Shown one piece after another: positions 16,319-25,285 of a DNA stretch of 64,000 nt. This DNA comes from Stygiobacter sp043807765 (GTDB taxonomy: Bacteria > Bacteroidota > Ignavibacteria > Ignavibacteriales > Melioribacteraceae): positions 43,323 through 107,322 of the forward strand of contig JAZDFQ010000062.1 in the NCBI GenBank assembly GCA_043807765.1. Reading direction: 5' to 3'. The notes beneath the pieces are model-generated. The model saw only the letters and a list, made by a program, of their open reading frames with translations. It was not told the DNA's origin and did not search any database. Each line of letters opens with the position of its first letter. Within the stretch, counting starts at the first letter, position 1. The position numbers were made by a program, and so were the translations under genes.

Positions 16319-18079
16319 CTACTTAATCAACAGCATTTTTTTAGTTGAAGAAAAGCTTCCAGCTTTTAAGGTGTAGAAATAAATACCACTGGATAATTGA
16401 GAATTACGAATTGAGAATTGAGAATTATACACTCCAGGTTGTTGGAATTCATTAATCAGCGTTGCAACTTCTCTTCCAAGTACATCAAAAACTTTTAGGC
16501 TTACGTTGCTTGCTGCTTGTACCTTATAGCTAATTGTTGTTTCCGGATTAAACGGATTAGGATAGTTCTGTGCTAATTCAAATTCGTATGGAATACCCGG
16601 CTGCGCTTCAACACCTACTAGTGAGCCAGCCTCAAGGCTTGCCTTTAAGCCGCTTTCTTCAAGTTGACTATTCCATTTTGCTTTTATACTTGGGAACCAG
16701 TTTAAATCACCAACCGGCTGTTTGCCTGTACTAGCCGTAATTAATTGAGGGTTGGTATAGGAAAAACTCAGCGTAGATGGCCAGTCACCTTCAAAAAAAT
16801 TAGTACTTTTATGGTCTACTGCAGCTGGAATACCCACCATTTTTTGTGACAACGAACTCTCTTTCAAGCAATTTACCCAAGCGTCCGTATTCATATCATA
16901 GGCAAAATTGGGAAGTACACCTTCAATCCAGTTATGATCCTGAAAGAAAGGATAGTGAACATTATCATCAAACATAGCTTTATCGCGTTTATTCATCTTA
17001 ATTGCTTGAGACTCCCAGTTAACAGTTGTGGTAGAAGCGTGCATTTCGGAAACCATAGTATTATACTTAAGATCAACATATAGTGCATTATTGATAACTA
17101 GAATTTTTCTATCCTTTTCAGCTGGTACATGCCCAGCATACTCTGTAAATAGATTTGTATCAACTTGTAATGTATCCAAATTTACAATTCCGAGAGCAAC
17201 ATCATCTTGATTTCCTTCAGATGAAAAAAATGTATTGTCTCCGGCTGTTCCAGCTGATGGTGCATTCTTGAAAAACGGTTGCGTTTGTGAATTAACAAAC
17301 AAGTTGTTACTAAATATCGCCTTGAAATACTGACTACCGGTAAACAATATGTTCGAGTAGTTTACAAAAGTATTATGATTGAAATATGCGTATGAAATTG
17401 GGCCGCGGCGTGGTCTTAAGCAATGCCCGATGCTGTGAATAAATGTACAATTTTCAACAACAAGTTTGTCAACATTTCCGTAAGTAACATCGAATAGACT
17501 GTTTCCTCGTTCAACTTCAACATTTAATCCATTGTATATCATGCAATTTCGCATATAAAACTCCAAGTATAGTCCATTGCATTGAAAATCTGTCCACAAT
17601 CCCCATTCAAATGTACAATTATCAAGAGTCAATTTAATGTGGTCACCAGATAGGTTAAAAAATCGCCAGTTAACTCTGTTATCAGCATAGGCACATTTAA
17701 GAGCCGCATTTTTTAAAGTGAAATTTGCTCTGATCTGCAAATTATCCAAATAGGCGCCGTTTAAGCCCAAAACCGCCGGAGGAGCGTTTTTCCCGACTTC
17801 ACCAACAATAACTAGTTCTCTTAAAGGAAGTACGTAATTATTACTAGCAAGGTATGCCTCTCCGCGTTTTAGCATATAAACTCTACCAGCCGGTCTACTA
17901 ACCGTATCTGCTAGTATAGCTTCCCATAGTGTGTTGTCTTCAAGATTATCATTAAATGATTTTATAACAGCAGTATCGCCTTTCATTTTGTAAACGTAGT
18001 ACGAAAAATCGTGAACTTGAGCAAAGGCGCTACTTAGTGCACAAAGTACTAATGAAACAGTAATGAATATTTTTTTCAT
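16319..18079 (-). CDS. Secreted parallel beta-helix protein with T9SS sorting domain
   Basis: 586 aa. It has a signal peptide (~1-20, ending AFAQ). Residues ~90-290 hold short repeats ending in N-x-T/L-F and VENCTF-like rungs (LTLDNCTFEWG, LVVENCTFIHS, YFNHNTFVNY, IFSNNLFVN), the pattern of a right-handed parallel beta-helix as in pectate-lyase-like or DUF4957-type surface proteins. The C-terminus (ELAQNYPNPFNPETTISYKV ... KKMLLIK) is a T9SS sorting domain. A heptanucleotide repeat inserted in the gene gives NSQFSIRNSQL inside that domain. It is the last gene downstream of a sigma factor/FecR/STN-TonB receptor set, ~150 bp after the receptor, so a role in binding or cleaving the polysaccharide handled by that receptor is likely. 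No catalytic residues could be named. Confidence 0.7.
   Translation of the reverse strand: MKKIFITVSLVLCALSSAFAQVHDFSYYVYKMKGDTAVIKSFNDNLEDNTLWEAILADTVSRPAGRVYMLKRGEAYLASNNYVLPLRELVIVGEVGKNAPPAVLGLNGAYLDNLQIRANFTLKNAALKCAYADNRVNWRFFNLSGDHIKLTLDNCTFEWGLWTDFQCNGLYLEFYMRNCMIYNGLNVEVERGNSLFDVTYGNVDKLVVENCTFIHSIGHCLRPRRGPISYAYFNHNTFVNYSNILFTGSQYFKAIFSNNLFVNSQTQPFFKNAPSAGTAGDNTFFSSEGNQDDVALGIVNLDTLQVDTNLFTEYAGHVPAEKDRKILVINNALYVDLKYNTMVSEMHASTTTVNWESQAIKMNKRDKAMFDDNVHYPFFQDHNWIEGVLPNFAYDMNTDAWVNCLKESSLSQKMVGIPAAVDHKSTNFFEGDWPSTLSFSYTNPQLITASTGKQPVGDLNWFPSIKAKWNSQLEESGLKASLEAGSLVGVEAQPGIPYEFELAQNYPNPFNPETTISYKVQAASNVSLKVFDVLGREVATLINEFQQPGVYNSQFSIRNSQLSSGIYFYTLKAGSFSSTKKMLLIK
16395..16429. repeat. 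Heptanucleotide tandem repeat AATTGAG inside a coding region
   Basis: Five consecutive 7-mers (AATTGAG, AATTACG, AATTGAG, AATTGAG, AATTATA) lie within the T9SS sorting domain of the beta-helix protein and encode the odd stretch NSQFSIRNSQL. The reading frame continues through it. Confidence 0.8.
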
Positions 18080-18231
18080 AGTTTCTCCTTTTTTTTAACG
18101 ATCTTATTTCGGTTTAGATTTCATAAAGTGAAGCAAAATTTTCAACACATTCCATCGTTTTTTGATTCTAACCGGAAACTCAATTTGCTTGCTAAAGCGC
18201 CGATCACCTCCTTCCACTGATAAGATCCAAG

Positions 18232-21200
18232 TTAAAAAGAATAGCGAAATCCTAAACTGTAACTTGGTCCCGTCTGATTATATGCTGCCAAATAATGTTT
18301 ACCAAGATCAGGATTAAATAACCGGTATTGTTTTATTCCTGCTGCAGTTAGATTAACTGCGTTGAAAAATAATTTCATTCCTTCTATAGGTAATTCTTGC
18401 TGGATATTAATATCCCAACTGTATCGGTTTTCTGCGTGAACGTCATCTGTTGGATAGCGACCTACGGAAGCCAATATGTCACCTGTAAATTTGAATATCA
18501 GCCGCACAGAAAGCCCTTTCAAATCAAAGCCAAGTGAAATATTGGCAAGATCATTTGCTTGTTGTAAAAGTCTGCCGGTTCTACTCGAGTCAATTTTGGT
18601 ATACCCAATTAATTTTGGTATAAAACCGCTTCTATCATATATAGGCAGTTTATAAAACAACGGATAGCACGCTGATGACCAGACCTTTGTATAGTTTACA
18701 TTTAATACAAGCGAATTAAATGGTGCCGGTAAGTACCAAAAGTTAGTTTGCCATTCCATTTCGAAGCCAGCTAAGTACGCTTTGTGCGGATTGTTTATAT
18801 AGGTCAATACCTCGTTTGCAGTTGCTTTTAGCTTTTTAACTAAATAATAAAATTCCGGACGTTCAGAATTTATATCTACAAGAAGCCTCGTTTGGTAAAA
18901 CATATTCTTGATCTCTTTATAGAAAAAACCTGTCGTCGCTAATCCAATTTTGTTTGAAAAGACAGAATAAGAAATATCAAAGTTATTCGACTGTGCAGGT
19001 TTTATTTCAGGATATCCTGCCGTAACTGTATTACCACCAAGTAAAGACAAATAATAATTTGGAACCATGATTAAATAATCTGGCCTGGTCAAAGATTGAG
19101 TCCATGCAAGACGTATGTTCGACCACTCATTTATTTGGTACCTGACATGAAATGAAGGTAGCCAAAATTCATTTGTATGCCTTGCTGTTGAATCTTTCGC
19201 TAGATAGCTATTTGCACCTAAAAGTACTAAACCTTGTCCTGTATATTCAGATTGCGTATGTTCATATCGTACTCCAGCAAGAACCGATAATGATGAGCCA
19301 AAATTGAATTCCGACATCAGATAACCCGCAGCAAGTTTTTCTGTGCCATTGTAATTATTCAAAAATGAATTGATGTTACCAAAAACTAACGGGGTAAGAT
19401 GGGGTTTCAGATATTCCATCCATCGATCTAATACACTCACATCTATTACGTGATGAATTCTGTATTGGTCATCCAAATAGTTTACCGGCTTGTAACCTTT
19501 ATCAGCCACCATCGGTAGGAGGACAAAATTTTCTGGGTTTTGCAAGCCCAACGGACCCAATACATCCATAGCAAACCTATTCAAAGCCCCTGGTGTAGAT
19601 TCATAAGGTACATTACTGCCATAAACCATTGGGCTAGATAAACGTGTCATTGTGCTATACTTCACCCCTGTTTTCAGTTTTGCTGAGAACCAGGAAACAA
19701 AGGACACCGGCAATTCAATGTTAAACGAATGAGTCCACCGCCGTTCGTTATATTCCTCATCGTAAATGTTGGGTCGACTAGGTGTTGCTTGAAGCCACAC
19801 TTCTTGATTAATATAAGGGTATAGAAAATCCGGCTCCTTCCCAAGTAAAACGTCCGGTCCTATATTTGGAGCTGTAAAAAGATCCCTTACTGCCAAAAAC
19901 GTCATACGATAATCGTAATCAACCTCTTTACGGGAATAGGTATGAGAGAGACTATAATCAAATTTTATTTTGTCCAGATCTAATTCAGCCTGAAGTGTAT
20001 TTGCCAATATTTCATTAAAATTTTTATTGTGATTTAATGTATAATTTTTGCCTATGTTATTAATCAGGCTCACGCCATCATTATAATCAACATTTTCAAC
20101 CCGGTCGGCATTATACATATTGAAAAAATATAGTTTTAAGTCGGACAGCTTGTAATCCAGAGCCAAACTACCATTGTAGTTGTTAGAAAATATTTTCAGG
20201 TCTCTTAAAGTCAGCGAGTTTAGAGAGTAATGTTTTTGATCAACCGGTATTTGTGCATTATTATCATCCCGAATTTCATAACCATCGTATACACTATGTT
20301 CTCCAGAAGTCATTTTCCCAACGTTAAATTGTAAAAACATACCTACTTGATCGTCAAAAAACCGATTACTCACGCTTCCCCAAAATCTATAATTGTTAAA
20401 GTTTTCAATAAGCGAATTGTAGCCCCCTTGGGACAGTACATCGCAGTGCAAACCTTGAGGTGCCTCTCTCAATTTCAAATTAACGACTCCTCCAACTGCA
20501 TCTGCATCCATATCGGGTGTTAATGCCTTTATTACTTCAATTCCAGAAAGCATATTTTGAGAAATTATGTCTAAACTAGTCGATCTATTATTAAAGTCTG
20601 TAGAAGGAAGGGCAACGCCGTTGACCAATACCTTATTCATTTTTGCTTCAATTCCACGAATTACCACTCGGCTTCCATCCAGAGAAACTCCGGGAAGTCG
20701 TCCAACAGCACTAGCGGCATTCTCATCTGGGAATTCCTGAATACGTTCTGCTGATACAACATTTTTGATAGTTTGCGATGAAAGTTGTTGGTTAATGGCT
20801 TCTAGCTGACCTTCGGCTTGTGCAGTAACAACTACCTCTTTGCCCTCAACAGCAATCCATTCCATAGCAACGTCCTGAATAGTAGTTTCCTCTGGCTTAA
20901 CTCGTATTTCATGTTTTATTTCCTTGTAACCAACGTACGAGAATTTAAGTGTGTAGTTGCCTGGTGGTACATTTGGAATAGAATATTCCCCATTTATATT
21001 TGAAGCCGTTCCTAAACTCAAACCTACTACTACTACAGTTGCACATGGTAACGACTCACCAGTTGATACATCAGTAACCTTACCTCTAATTTTACCATTA
21101 GCATCGCTTACAATGTTGCTGTTTTGACCTGCTTTAATCACTAAAACACCGTCTTTTAAAACCCTCAATTCTGTACCGGTTTTTACTAACAAAGTAAGAA

Positions 21201-21489
21201 GTGCTTCGAAGGCAGTTACCCTTTCTAGATGTAATGAAATATTATTTGTCCTCGGTAACAAATCATTTGCATAGCTAATATCTATACCAGTTTGATTGGT
21301 TATCATAGCCAGAGCAGATTCCATAGACCCGTTTTCAATATCTAATGTGATCTCGTTAAATAACGCCTTTGGAACCTTTACATTTTGGTTTTTTAATTCA
21401 CGCCATTTAGCAAGTATGTTTTCATTTTGAGCCGATTGTTGATTCGGTAATAGTAAGAGGCAACTCAAAAAAATAACCATTAATCTCAC
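18232..21489 (-). CDS. TonB-dependent receptor with STN signalling domain and CarboxypepD-like domain
   Basis: 1085 aa. The start is GTG with AAGGAG 8 bp before it. Domains in order: signal peptide (1-20); STN domain at ~50-118 (GSMESALAMITNQTGIDISY), which reports ligand state to a FecR anti-sigma factor; CarboxypepD_reg-like beta-sandwich at ~131-215 (GKVTDVSTGESLPCATVVVVG ... GEYSIPNVPPGNYTLKFSYVGYKEI); plug at ~235-345 (VVIRGIEAKMNKVLVNG, MDADAVGGVVNLKL); then a 22-strand-type barrel ending in aromatic F (SLGFRYSF). It imports a bulky ligand across the outer membrane using TonB energy. FecR lies 33 bp upstream in transcription order and a FecI-type sigma factor further up, the classic trans-envelope signalling trio. 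The beta-helix protein downstream suggests a polysaccharide or oligosaccharide ligand; there is no SusD gene here. Confidence 0.9.
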   Translation of the reverse strand: MRLMVIFLSCLLLLPNQQSAQNENILAKWRELKNQNVKVPKALFNEITLDIENGSMESALAMITNQTGIDISYANDLLPRTNNISLHLERVTAFEALLTLLVKTGTELRVLKDGVLVIKAGQNSNIVSDANGKIRGKVTDVSTGESLPCATVVVVGLSLGTASNINGEYSIPNVPPGNYTLKFSYVGYKEIKHEIRVKPEETTIQDVAMEWIAVEGKEVVVTAQAEGQLEAINQQLSSQTIKNVVSAERIQEFPDENAASAVGRLPGVSLDGSRVVIRGIEAKMNKVLVNGVALPSTDFNNRSTSLDIISQNMLSGIEVIKALTPDMDADAVGGVVNLKLREAPQGLHCDVLSQGGYNSLIENFNNYRFWGSVSNRFFDDQVGMFLQFNVGKMTSGEHSVYDGYEIRDDNNAQIPVDQKHYSLNSLTLRDLKIFSNNYNGSLALDYKLSDLKLYFFNMYNADRVENVDYNDGVSLINNIGKNYTLNHNKNFNEILANTLQAELDLDKIKFDYSLSHTYSRKEVDYDYRMTFLAVRDLFTAPNIGPDVLLGKEPDFLYPYINQEVWLQATPSRPNIYDEEYNERRWTHSFNIELPVSFVSWFSAKLKTGVKYSTMTRLSSPMVYGSNVPYESTPGALNRFAMDVLGPLGLQNPENFVLLPMVADKGYKPVNYLDDQYRIHHVIDVSVLDRWMEYLKPHLTPLVFGNINSFLNNYNGTEKLAAGYLMSEFNFGSSLSVLAGVRYEHTQSEYTGQGLVLLGANSYLAKDSTARHTNEFWLPSFHVRYQINEWSNIRLAWTQSLTRPDYLIMVPNYYLSLLGGNTVTAGYPEIKPAQSNNFDISYSVFSNKIGLATTGFFYKEIKNMFYQTRLLVDINSERPEFYYLVKKLKATANEVLTYINNPHKAYLAGFEMEWQTNFWYLPAPFNSLVLNVNYTKVWSSACYPLFYKLPIYDRSGFIPKLIGYTKIDSSRTGRLLQQANDLANISLGFDLKGLSVRLIFKFTGDILASVGRYPTDDVHAENRYSWDINIQQELPIEGMKLFFNAVNLTAAGIKQYRLFNPDLGKHYLAAYNQTGPSYSLGFRYSF

Positions 21490-21521
21490 AGATTGTTCTC
21501 CTTCTTATTTAAATTGCTTTT

Positions 21522-22553
21522 TTATTGTTCAAGCCTAACAGTATTACCATCACGAGTAATTTTTGTGTTAGTAATAGTTGAAATCAAAGTGAGAGCCTGA
21601 TCAACGTTGCTCTTTTTAAAAGCAACGGTTACTTTACAGTTATTCAGAACTGAATCTTTAACAATAAATTTTAAATTGTACCAACGTTCCAATTGAGCGC
21701 AAACCTCTTTCAGAGGAGCAGCCATAAACTTAATTTCATTTTTCAGCCAAGATGTATAATTACCGGGATCCACATTAATAGGGGTTGACAATTTGCCAGT
21801 CTGAAAAACTTTACTCTGTTTATTTTTTGTTAATAAAATTCCTTCACTCTCTTTTGCTTCAACATGATGCAACAACACAATACCATCTGAAACAGTTACC
21901 GCAACATCAGGTATCTCTTTCCATGCCCGAACGTTAAACTTTGTGCCAATTACTTTAATTTCCGCATAGAGTGCGTCAATTATGAATGGCTTCTGTTTAT
22001 TGTGAGCAACTTCGAAATAGGCTTCGCCTTTCAAATAAACGCGGCGTACATCTGCGAACTTTTGTGGATATTTAAGAGTTGATCCGGCATCGAGTATTAC
22101 ATGAGTTCCATCGCTCAAACGTATTTCACCACGTTCTCCGTTTTCAATAGAGAGTGTTTTATACTGTTCAACGCCCCTCTCATTAGTCCACCATTTCCAC
22201 GGTTTAATGCTCACTACAGTATAAGTACCCGCTAACAAAAAAAGACTTAGAACTGCATATTGAAGTATTGGACGTAACAAAAATGAAGGCTTGTAAACCT
22301 GCCATTTGCGTGGTTTGATAGAAACATTTACTTGCTGTATATCCAGCCGGGCCCTTACCGAAATCCACGCATTATTAATTTCGTTCTCAGACATAGGTTC
22401 TCTCTTTACATTCCACGTATCATACATGAATGTAATAACCCTTTTCACCTGATCATCCTTTTGCATCATTGACATTATCTTCTTTTGTTCCCGCTTAGAA
22501 CATTCACCCGAAAGAAATTTCACAATGAGTGCAAGATTTTTTTCAATCCACAT
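21522..22553 (-). CDS. FecR-family anti-sigma factor
   Basis: 343 aa from the ATG at 22553, preceded by AAAGGAG; a TTG at 22583 would add 10 residues upstream of that ribosome site and is less likely. The N-terminal ~90 residues are the cytoplasmic sigma-binding part (ALIVKFLSGECSKREQKKI). One membrane helix follows (~97-120, LQYAVLSLFLLAGTYTVV). The periplasmic FecR domain is clear (ENGERGEIRLSDGTHVILDAGSTLKYP ... VYLKGEAYFEVAHNKQKPFII ... VIGTKFNVRAW). The C-terminus (MAAPLKEVCAQLERWYNLKF ... FKKSNVDQALTLIS) is the DUF4974 domain typical of Bacteroidota FecR, an STN-like fold. It should hold the sigma factor at 23793-24371 until the STN-TonB receptor signals. Confidence 0.92.
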   Translation of the reverse strand: MWIEKNLALIVKFLSGECSKREQKKIMSMMQKDDQVKRVITFMYDTWNVKREPMSENEINNAWISVRARLDIQQVNVSIKPRKWQVYKPSFLLRPILQYAVLSLFLLAGTYTVVSIKPWKWWTNERGVEQYKTLSIENGERGEIRLSDGTHVILDAGSTLKYPQKFADVRRVYLKGEAYFEVAHNKQKPFIIDALYAEIKVIGTKFNVRAWKEIPDVAVTVSDGIVLLHHVEAKESEGILLTKNKQSKVFQTGKLSTPINVDPGNYTSWLKNEIKFMAAPLKEVCAQLERWYNLKFIVKDSVLNNCKVTVAFKKSNVDQALTLISTITNTKITRDGNTVRLEQ

Positions 22554-22804
22554 TTGAGGCTCCTTTATTGCAAACAAGTTCAAATTAACTATAGTATCTC
22601 ACTTTGAACTTTATTGTTATCTTCTCAAAAAAAGAAGAATTAAAAATTGATTACGTTATAAGCACTTTATTAAAAATACTATTCAGTGTAATTGCACTTA
22701 GCACACTGCCAAAAACGGATGGCTCGGTTTATCAATAATTTTTTTAAAAAATTAGTTTACTAAGCACACTCAAAAGAACAACTTACTTTGTCCTGAAGCG
22801 ACCC

Positions 22805-23251
22805 CTACGGAAAAGCTAAACTCGATAAATTCAGTACTACCAATTCGAATAAGCGGTCGGGTCTAGGCGGCTTGTTTTGCGCTGAAACTGAAAAATCTTT
22901 ATTTATAAACAAATACTCTTTTACTTTTCTCGAATATGTAAAAACAAGCAGCAGCCCTACATGGGATATGAACAAGCAGAGATTATTAAAAAAATGAAAG
23001 GGGAAAGAAATTACTATGTTAAAAACATCTAATAGGCAGATAGGAATGAAAATTATAGTAAATAATGCTCTAACATATTTCCACTTGCATAAAACTAGGA
23101 TGGATAAAAATTCACCGAAAGCGAAACCAACACCATTCATTTTATAGGTCAGCTTATCGAATAATTCTGCAAAAAGCATCGGGAAAATGCTTACCCAAAA
23201 CAGAACAACAACAAAAAGAAATATAACCCAGTTTTTTCTAACGAATTCCAT
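22805..23251 (-). CDS. Small membrane protein of unknown function
   Basis: 148 aa with about four hydrophobic segments (~8-30, 43-56, 60-80, 88-105). No family was recognised. The last ~25 residues (SAQNKPPRPDRLFELVVLNL) are unlike the rest and coincide with a GTCTAGGCGG-type dispersed repeat in the DNA (22858-22867; a relative lies at ~24588), so the original C-terminus may have been replaced by repeat sequence. It lies between the sigma factor and FecR genes on the same strand, an unusual place, with ~540 bp separating it from the sigma gene. A role in the signalling trio is possible but unproven, and the gene itself may be decaying. Confidence 0.5.
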   Translation of the reverse strand: MEFVRKNWVIFLFVVVLFWVSIFPMLFAELFDKLTYKMNGVGFAFGEFLSILVLCKWKYVRALFTIIFIPICLLDVFNIVISFPFHFFNNLCLFISHVGLLLVFTYSRKVKEYLFINKDFSVSAQNKPPRPDRLFELVVLNLSSLAFP

Positions 23252-23792
23252 CTCTACCTATTATTAAATATTAGTTTGGGATCCAAAATGAAATTTATTT
23301 TCACTGATAACATTATCGTATAACCACAGTATTTACAGACTGATATTTTTATTTTTTTTACCGGTTACCGATGTTAAGAAACAAGTCTATTAAATTTTCA
23401 CATACATAAGACAACTCAAATATGTTTTACCGTGAAAGGTTTTTTTATTTTTTTTGCGGTAAGTTTTTTAACTCCCCAGTACTGTTTTTGTAGTATGCTG
23501 ATATTTTTTTGCGAAATTTGGATAAAAAAACTATTCCGCTAAAAAGCAGTGGACAAGCCCAACTGGTCGAGGTATTTTATCCTCGAGCTTTGTCATTAAG
23601 TTGTAACCCACTACACAAGAGTCGGGGAATTAGCGATTAAATTAGGTTAGCAAGAAAGAAACACAGAAATAAAATATGTGAAAAGATATTGGGCGGATAA
23701 AATTTAAGCAAAATATTGCAAAACGGCACTACTGAATCTTATTTAGGTTTTAGCGCTTGTTACTCTACAACAAAAATTTAACTACGGATAAA
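23252..23792. other. Intergenic region, 541 bp, no gene seen
   Basis: AT-rich, with several poly-T runs and one small inverted repeat TCGAGG/CCTCGA near 23566-23585 that could be a weak terminator for the sigma factor gene. No reading frame, RNA gene or known motif was recognised. Confidence 0.4.
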
Positions 23793-24371
23793 TTAGGGCA
23801 GGCAATAAATTAGAAAGCAATTATTAACAAAATGAGCTAGTGCTTTGCGAAGTGATTTCAAGGCACGTTTCATGTGGGTTTCTATTGTATTGATAGAAAG
23901 ACCTAAAATTTGAGCAATTTCTGCATAGGATAAATTATCATCCCGATTCATGCATAACACAATTCGGCATTTTTCAGGCAAATTCCGAACCGCTTCTTCA
24001 TAAGCGTTTTGCAATTCTGCAACGTACAACTCGGTCTCAGGGGTAATTTCATCCTCAATGACATTTATTGAAGACGAATAATCTTGCTCTACCTTTTTGT
24101 GCTTTAAGTAATTGAGACATTGATTTTTTACAGCAGAGTAAAAGTATGTCTTTATATTCTTTATTGATAATTTCGCTCTCTCCTTCCAAAGATTCATAAA
24201 TACATCTTGAACAATATCTTCGGCAGCATCACTATCTTTCAAGAAAGCGCTTGCAAATCTGACCAGCAATGGATAGAAATGCTTAAAAAGCTGTTCATAT
24301 ACATTAACATTGCCATTGCGAATGTTTGCAATATCTTGTTCTGTAAAAATATTTTCTGTCGGCGTTTTCAC
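23793..24371 (-). CDS. ECF RNA polymerase sigma factor (FecI-like, Bacteroidota expansion type)
   Basis: 192 aa. Region 2 is DAAEDIVQDVFMNLWKERAKLSIKNIKTYFYSAVKNQCLNYLKH (~52-95), and region 4 is LPEKCRIVLCMNRDDNLSYAEIAQILGLSINTIETHMKRALKSLRKAL (~130-180), the helix-turn-helix that reads the -35 element. Region 3 is lacking, as in ECF factors. The start is GTG. With the FecR and STN-TonB receptor genes downstream on the same strand it should form a surface-signalling system: ligand at the receptor, signal through STN to FecR, release of the sigma factor, and expression of the transport genes. A TATATTTG element lies ~40 bp upstream. Confidence 0.92.
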   Translation of the reverse strand: MKTPTENIFTEQDIANIRNGNVNVYEQLFKHFYPLLVRFASAFLKDSDAAEDIVQDVFMNLWKERAKLSIKNIKTYFYSAVKNQCLNYLKHKKVEQDYSSSINVIEDEITPETELYVAELQNAYEEAVRNLPEKCRIVLCMNRDDNLSYAEIAQILGLSINTIETHMKRALKSLRKALAHFVNNCFLIYCLP

Positions 24372-24833
24372 AGTTTTTATAACTTGGGATTTTAAGAATT
24401 ATTATTGATGCAAATATACCTAGAAAATAATACTATTAAAATTCAAGTTGCAATGCACTCCAATCTCAAGACTGAGATAGAGGGGGAAAAGTATCGTTAA
24501 TGAGCACCAGCCTTCGCTAACAAACCATAATCAAGCAGAAAGGCAAAAATAGAAGAGTTTGGATAAAGTGATCAGTCACGCCTTGCGCGTCTAGGCGGGT
24601 TGGCAGTCAGACAGGAGAGATACAGAAATTAAAAAAACTTGAATCTGAGTTGAGCAATACCGGGATGATAGAAGAACTAGAAATGCAAGGACATCTGGTG
24701 AAAAATATTTGCTGCGTAATATGTACATTTTGGTTGAGCCAGAAACTGGATACCCGCTTCGCCTACGGCAAATGATATGAACTGGAGAATTGTTGATGCT
24801 AGATTCTGGATTACAATCATATAGAATTACCTA
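24372..24833. other. Intergenic region, 462 bp, repeat fragments only
   Basis: No gene is visible. It holds a GCGTCTAGGCGGG repeat near 24586 (related to 22858) and a short CTAGATT-CTGGATT heptamer pair near 24799-24812. It also shares the word TATGTACATTTTGG and a following AAACTGGAT/GAACTGGAT with the 7406-7434 region. These look like remnants of dispersed repeats. Confidence 0.45.
24411..24418 (-). promoter_or_regulatory. TATATTTG, possible Bacteroidota -7 promoter element of the sigma factor gene
   Basis: On the minus strand TATATTTG matches the TAnnTTTG -7 consensus of Bacteroidota housekeeping promoters, ~40 bp upstream of the GTG start. No clear TTTG is found at the -33 distance (TTTT instead), so the call is moderate. 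Confidence 0.4.
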
Positions 24834-25246
24834 CTAGATCATTACAGTAATATCTATAGAATCTATTTCCGCATCCGCATCTATTTCCAGTGCTTCATTA
24901 ATATCCGAAATGATATAATGAACATTTGATGGATATAATTCTAATTTAAACTTGGTATTTGGCGGTATTGGAACATTTGAGAAAAAATAAAGCAATCTTT
25001 TCTCTTCTGTTTGAAGAATACGTACAAGATATTTCTGTCCCGGATCTACAAAACTGATTGAATTTGCTTTCTTTTCTAAAGTTGCTGATGCAGCGGCTAA
25101 TCTTAATCCGGTTTCTTCCTTCAGTATTGATACTTGGAATTGAGAAACTTGAGAGCAATTTGGGAAGATGAATCAATAAGTTCTTTAAGATTATTCTGAT
25201 TTGAATGTTCTGATAAAAGTGATTTGAGATTAGAGTGACCCGCCCC
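24834..25246 (-). pseudogene. Frameshifted remnant of a gene downstream of the Lon-like protein
   Basis: Two open segments in different minus-strand frames join into one sensible protein. The first (from ~25246) reads GHSNLKSLLSEHSNQNNLKE ... IALKFLNSK and hits a stop at 25121-25123. The second continues VSILKEETGLRLAAASATLE ... VDPGQKYLVRILQTEEKRLL ... IPPNTKFKLELYP and ends with IDITVMI and a stop at 24834-24836. The join near 25121-25133 needs one extra base, so a 1-nt deletion is likely. No start codon opens the first part; it follows directly after an IS-end-like sequence and a TAG. The final ~75 residues look like a beta-rich domain. Family not recognised. It may once have been the C-terminal half of the Lon-like gene. 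Confidence 0.6.
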
Positions 25247-25285
25247 CTAAAATGAGATCCAAATGTTAAATTAGGATCCAAGGAG
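25229..25285. mobile_element. Possible insertion-sequence terminal repeat remnant
   Basis: The plus strand reads GTGACCCGCCCCCTAAAATG followed by GAGATCCAAATGTTAAATTA and GGATCCAAGG. A TG-led, C-rich terminus followed by repeated GATCCAA words resembles the terminal inverted repeat and transposase-binding repeats of IS3-like elements. It sits exactly where the Lon-like open frame stops and the broken downstream segment begins. No transposase gene is nearby, so this is only a possible scar. Confidence 0.3.

Noticed and set aside
24946..25281. 111-codon minus-strand frame (MDPNLTFGSHFRGRVTL)
   Set aside because: The other two frames together give a much more protein-like sequence across the same bases, so this frame is a shadow of the frameshifted remnant and of the IS-like end.
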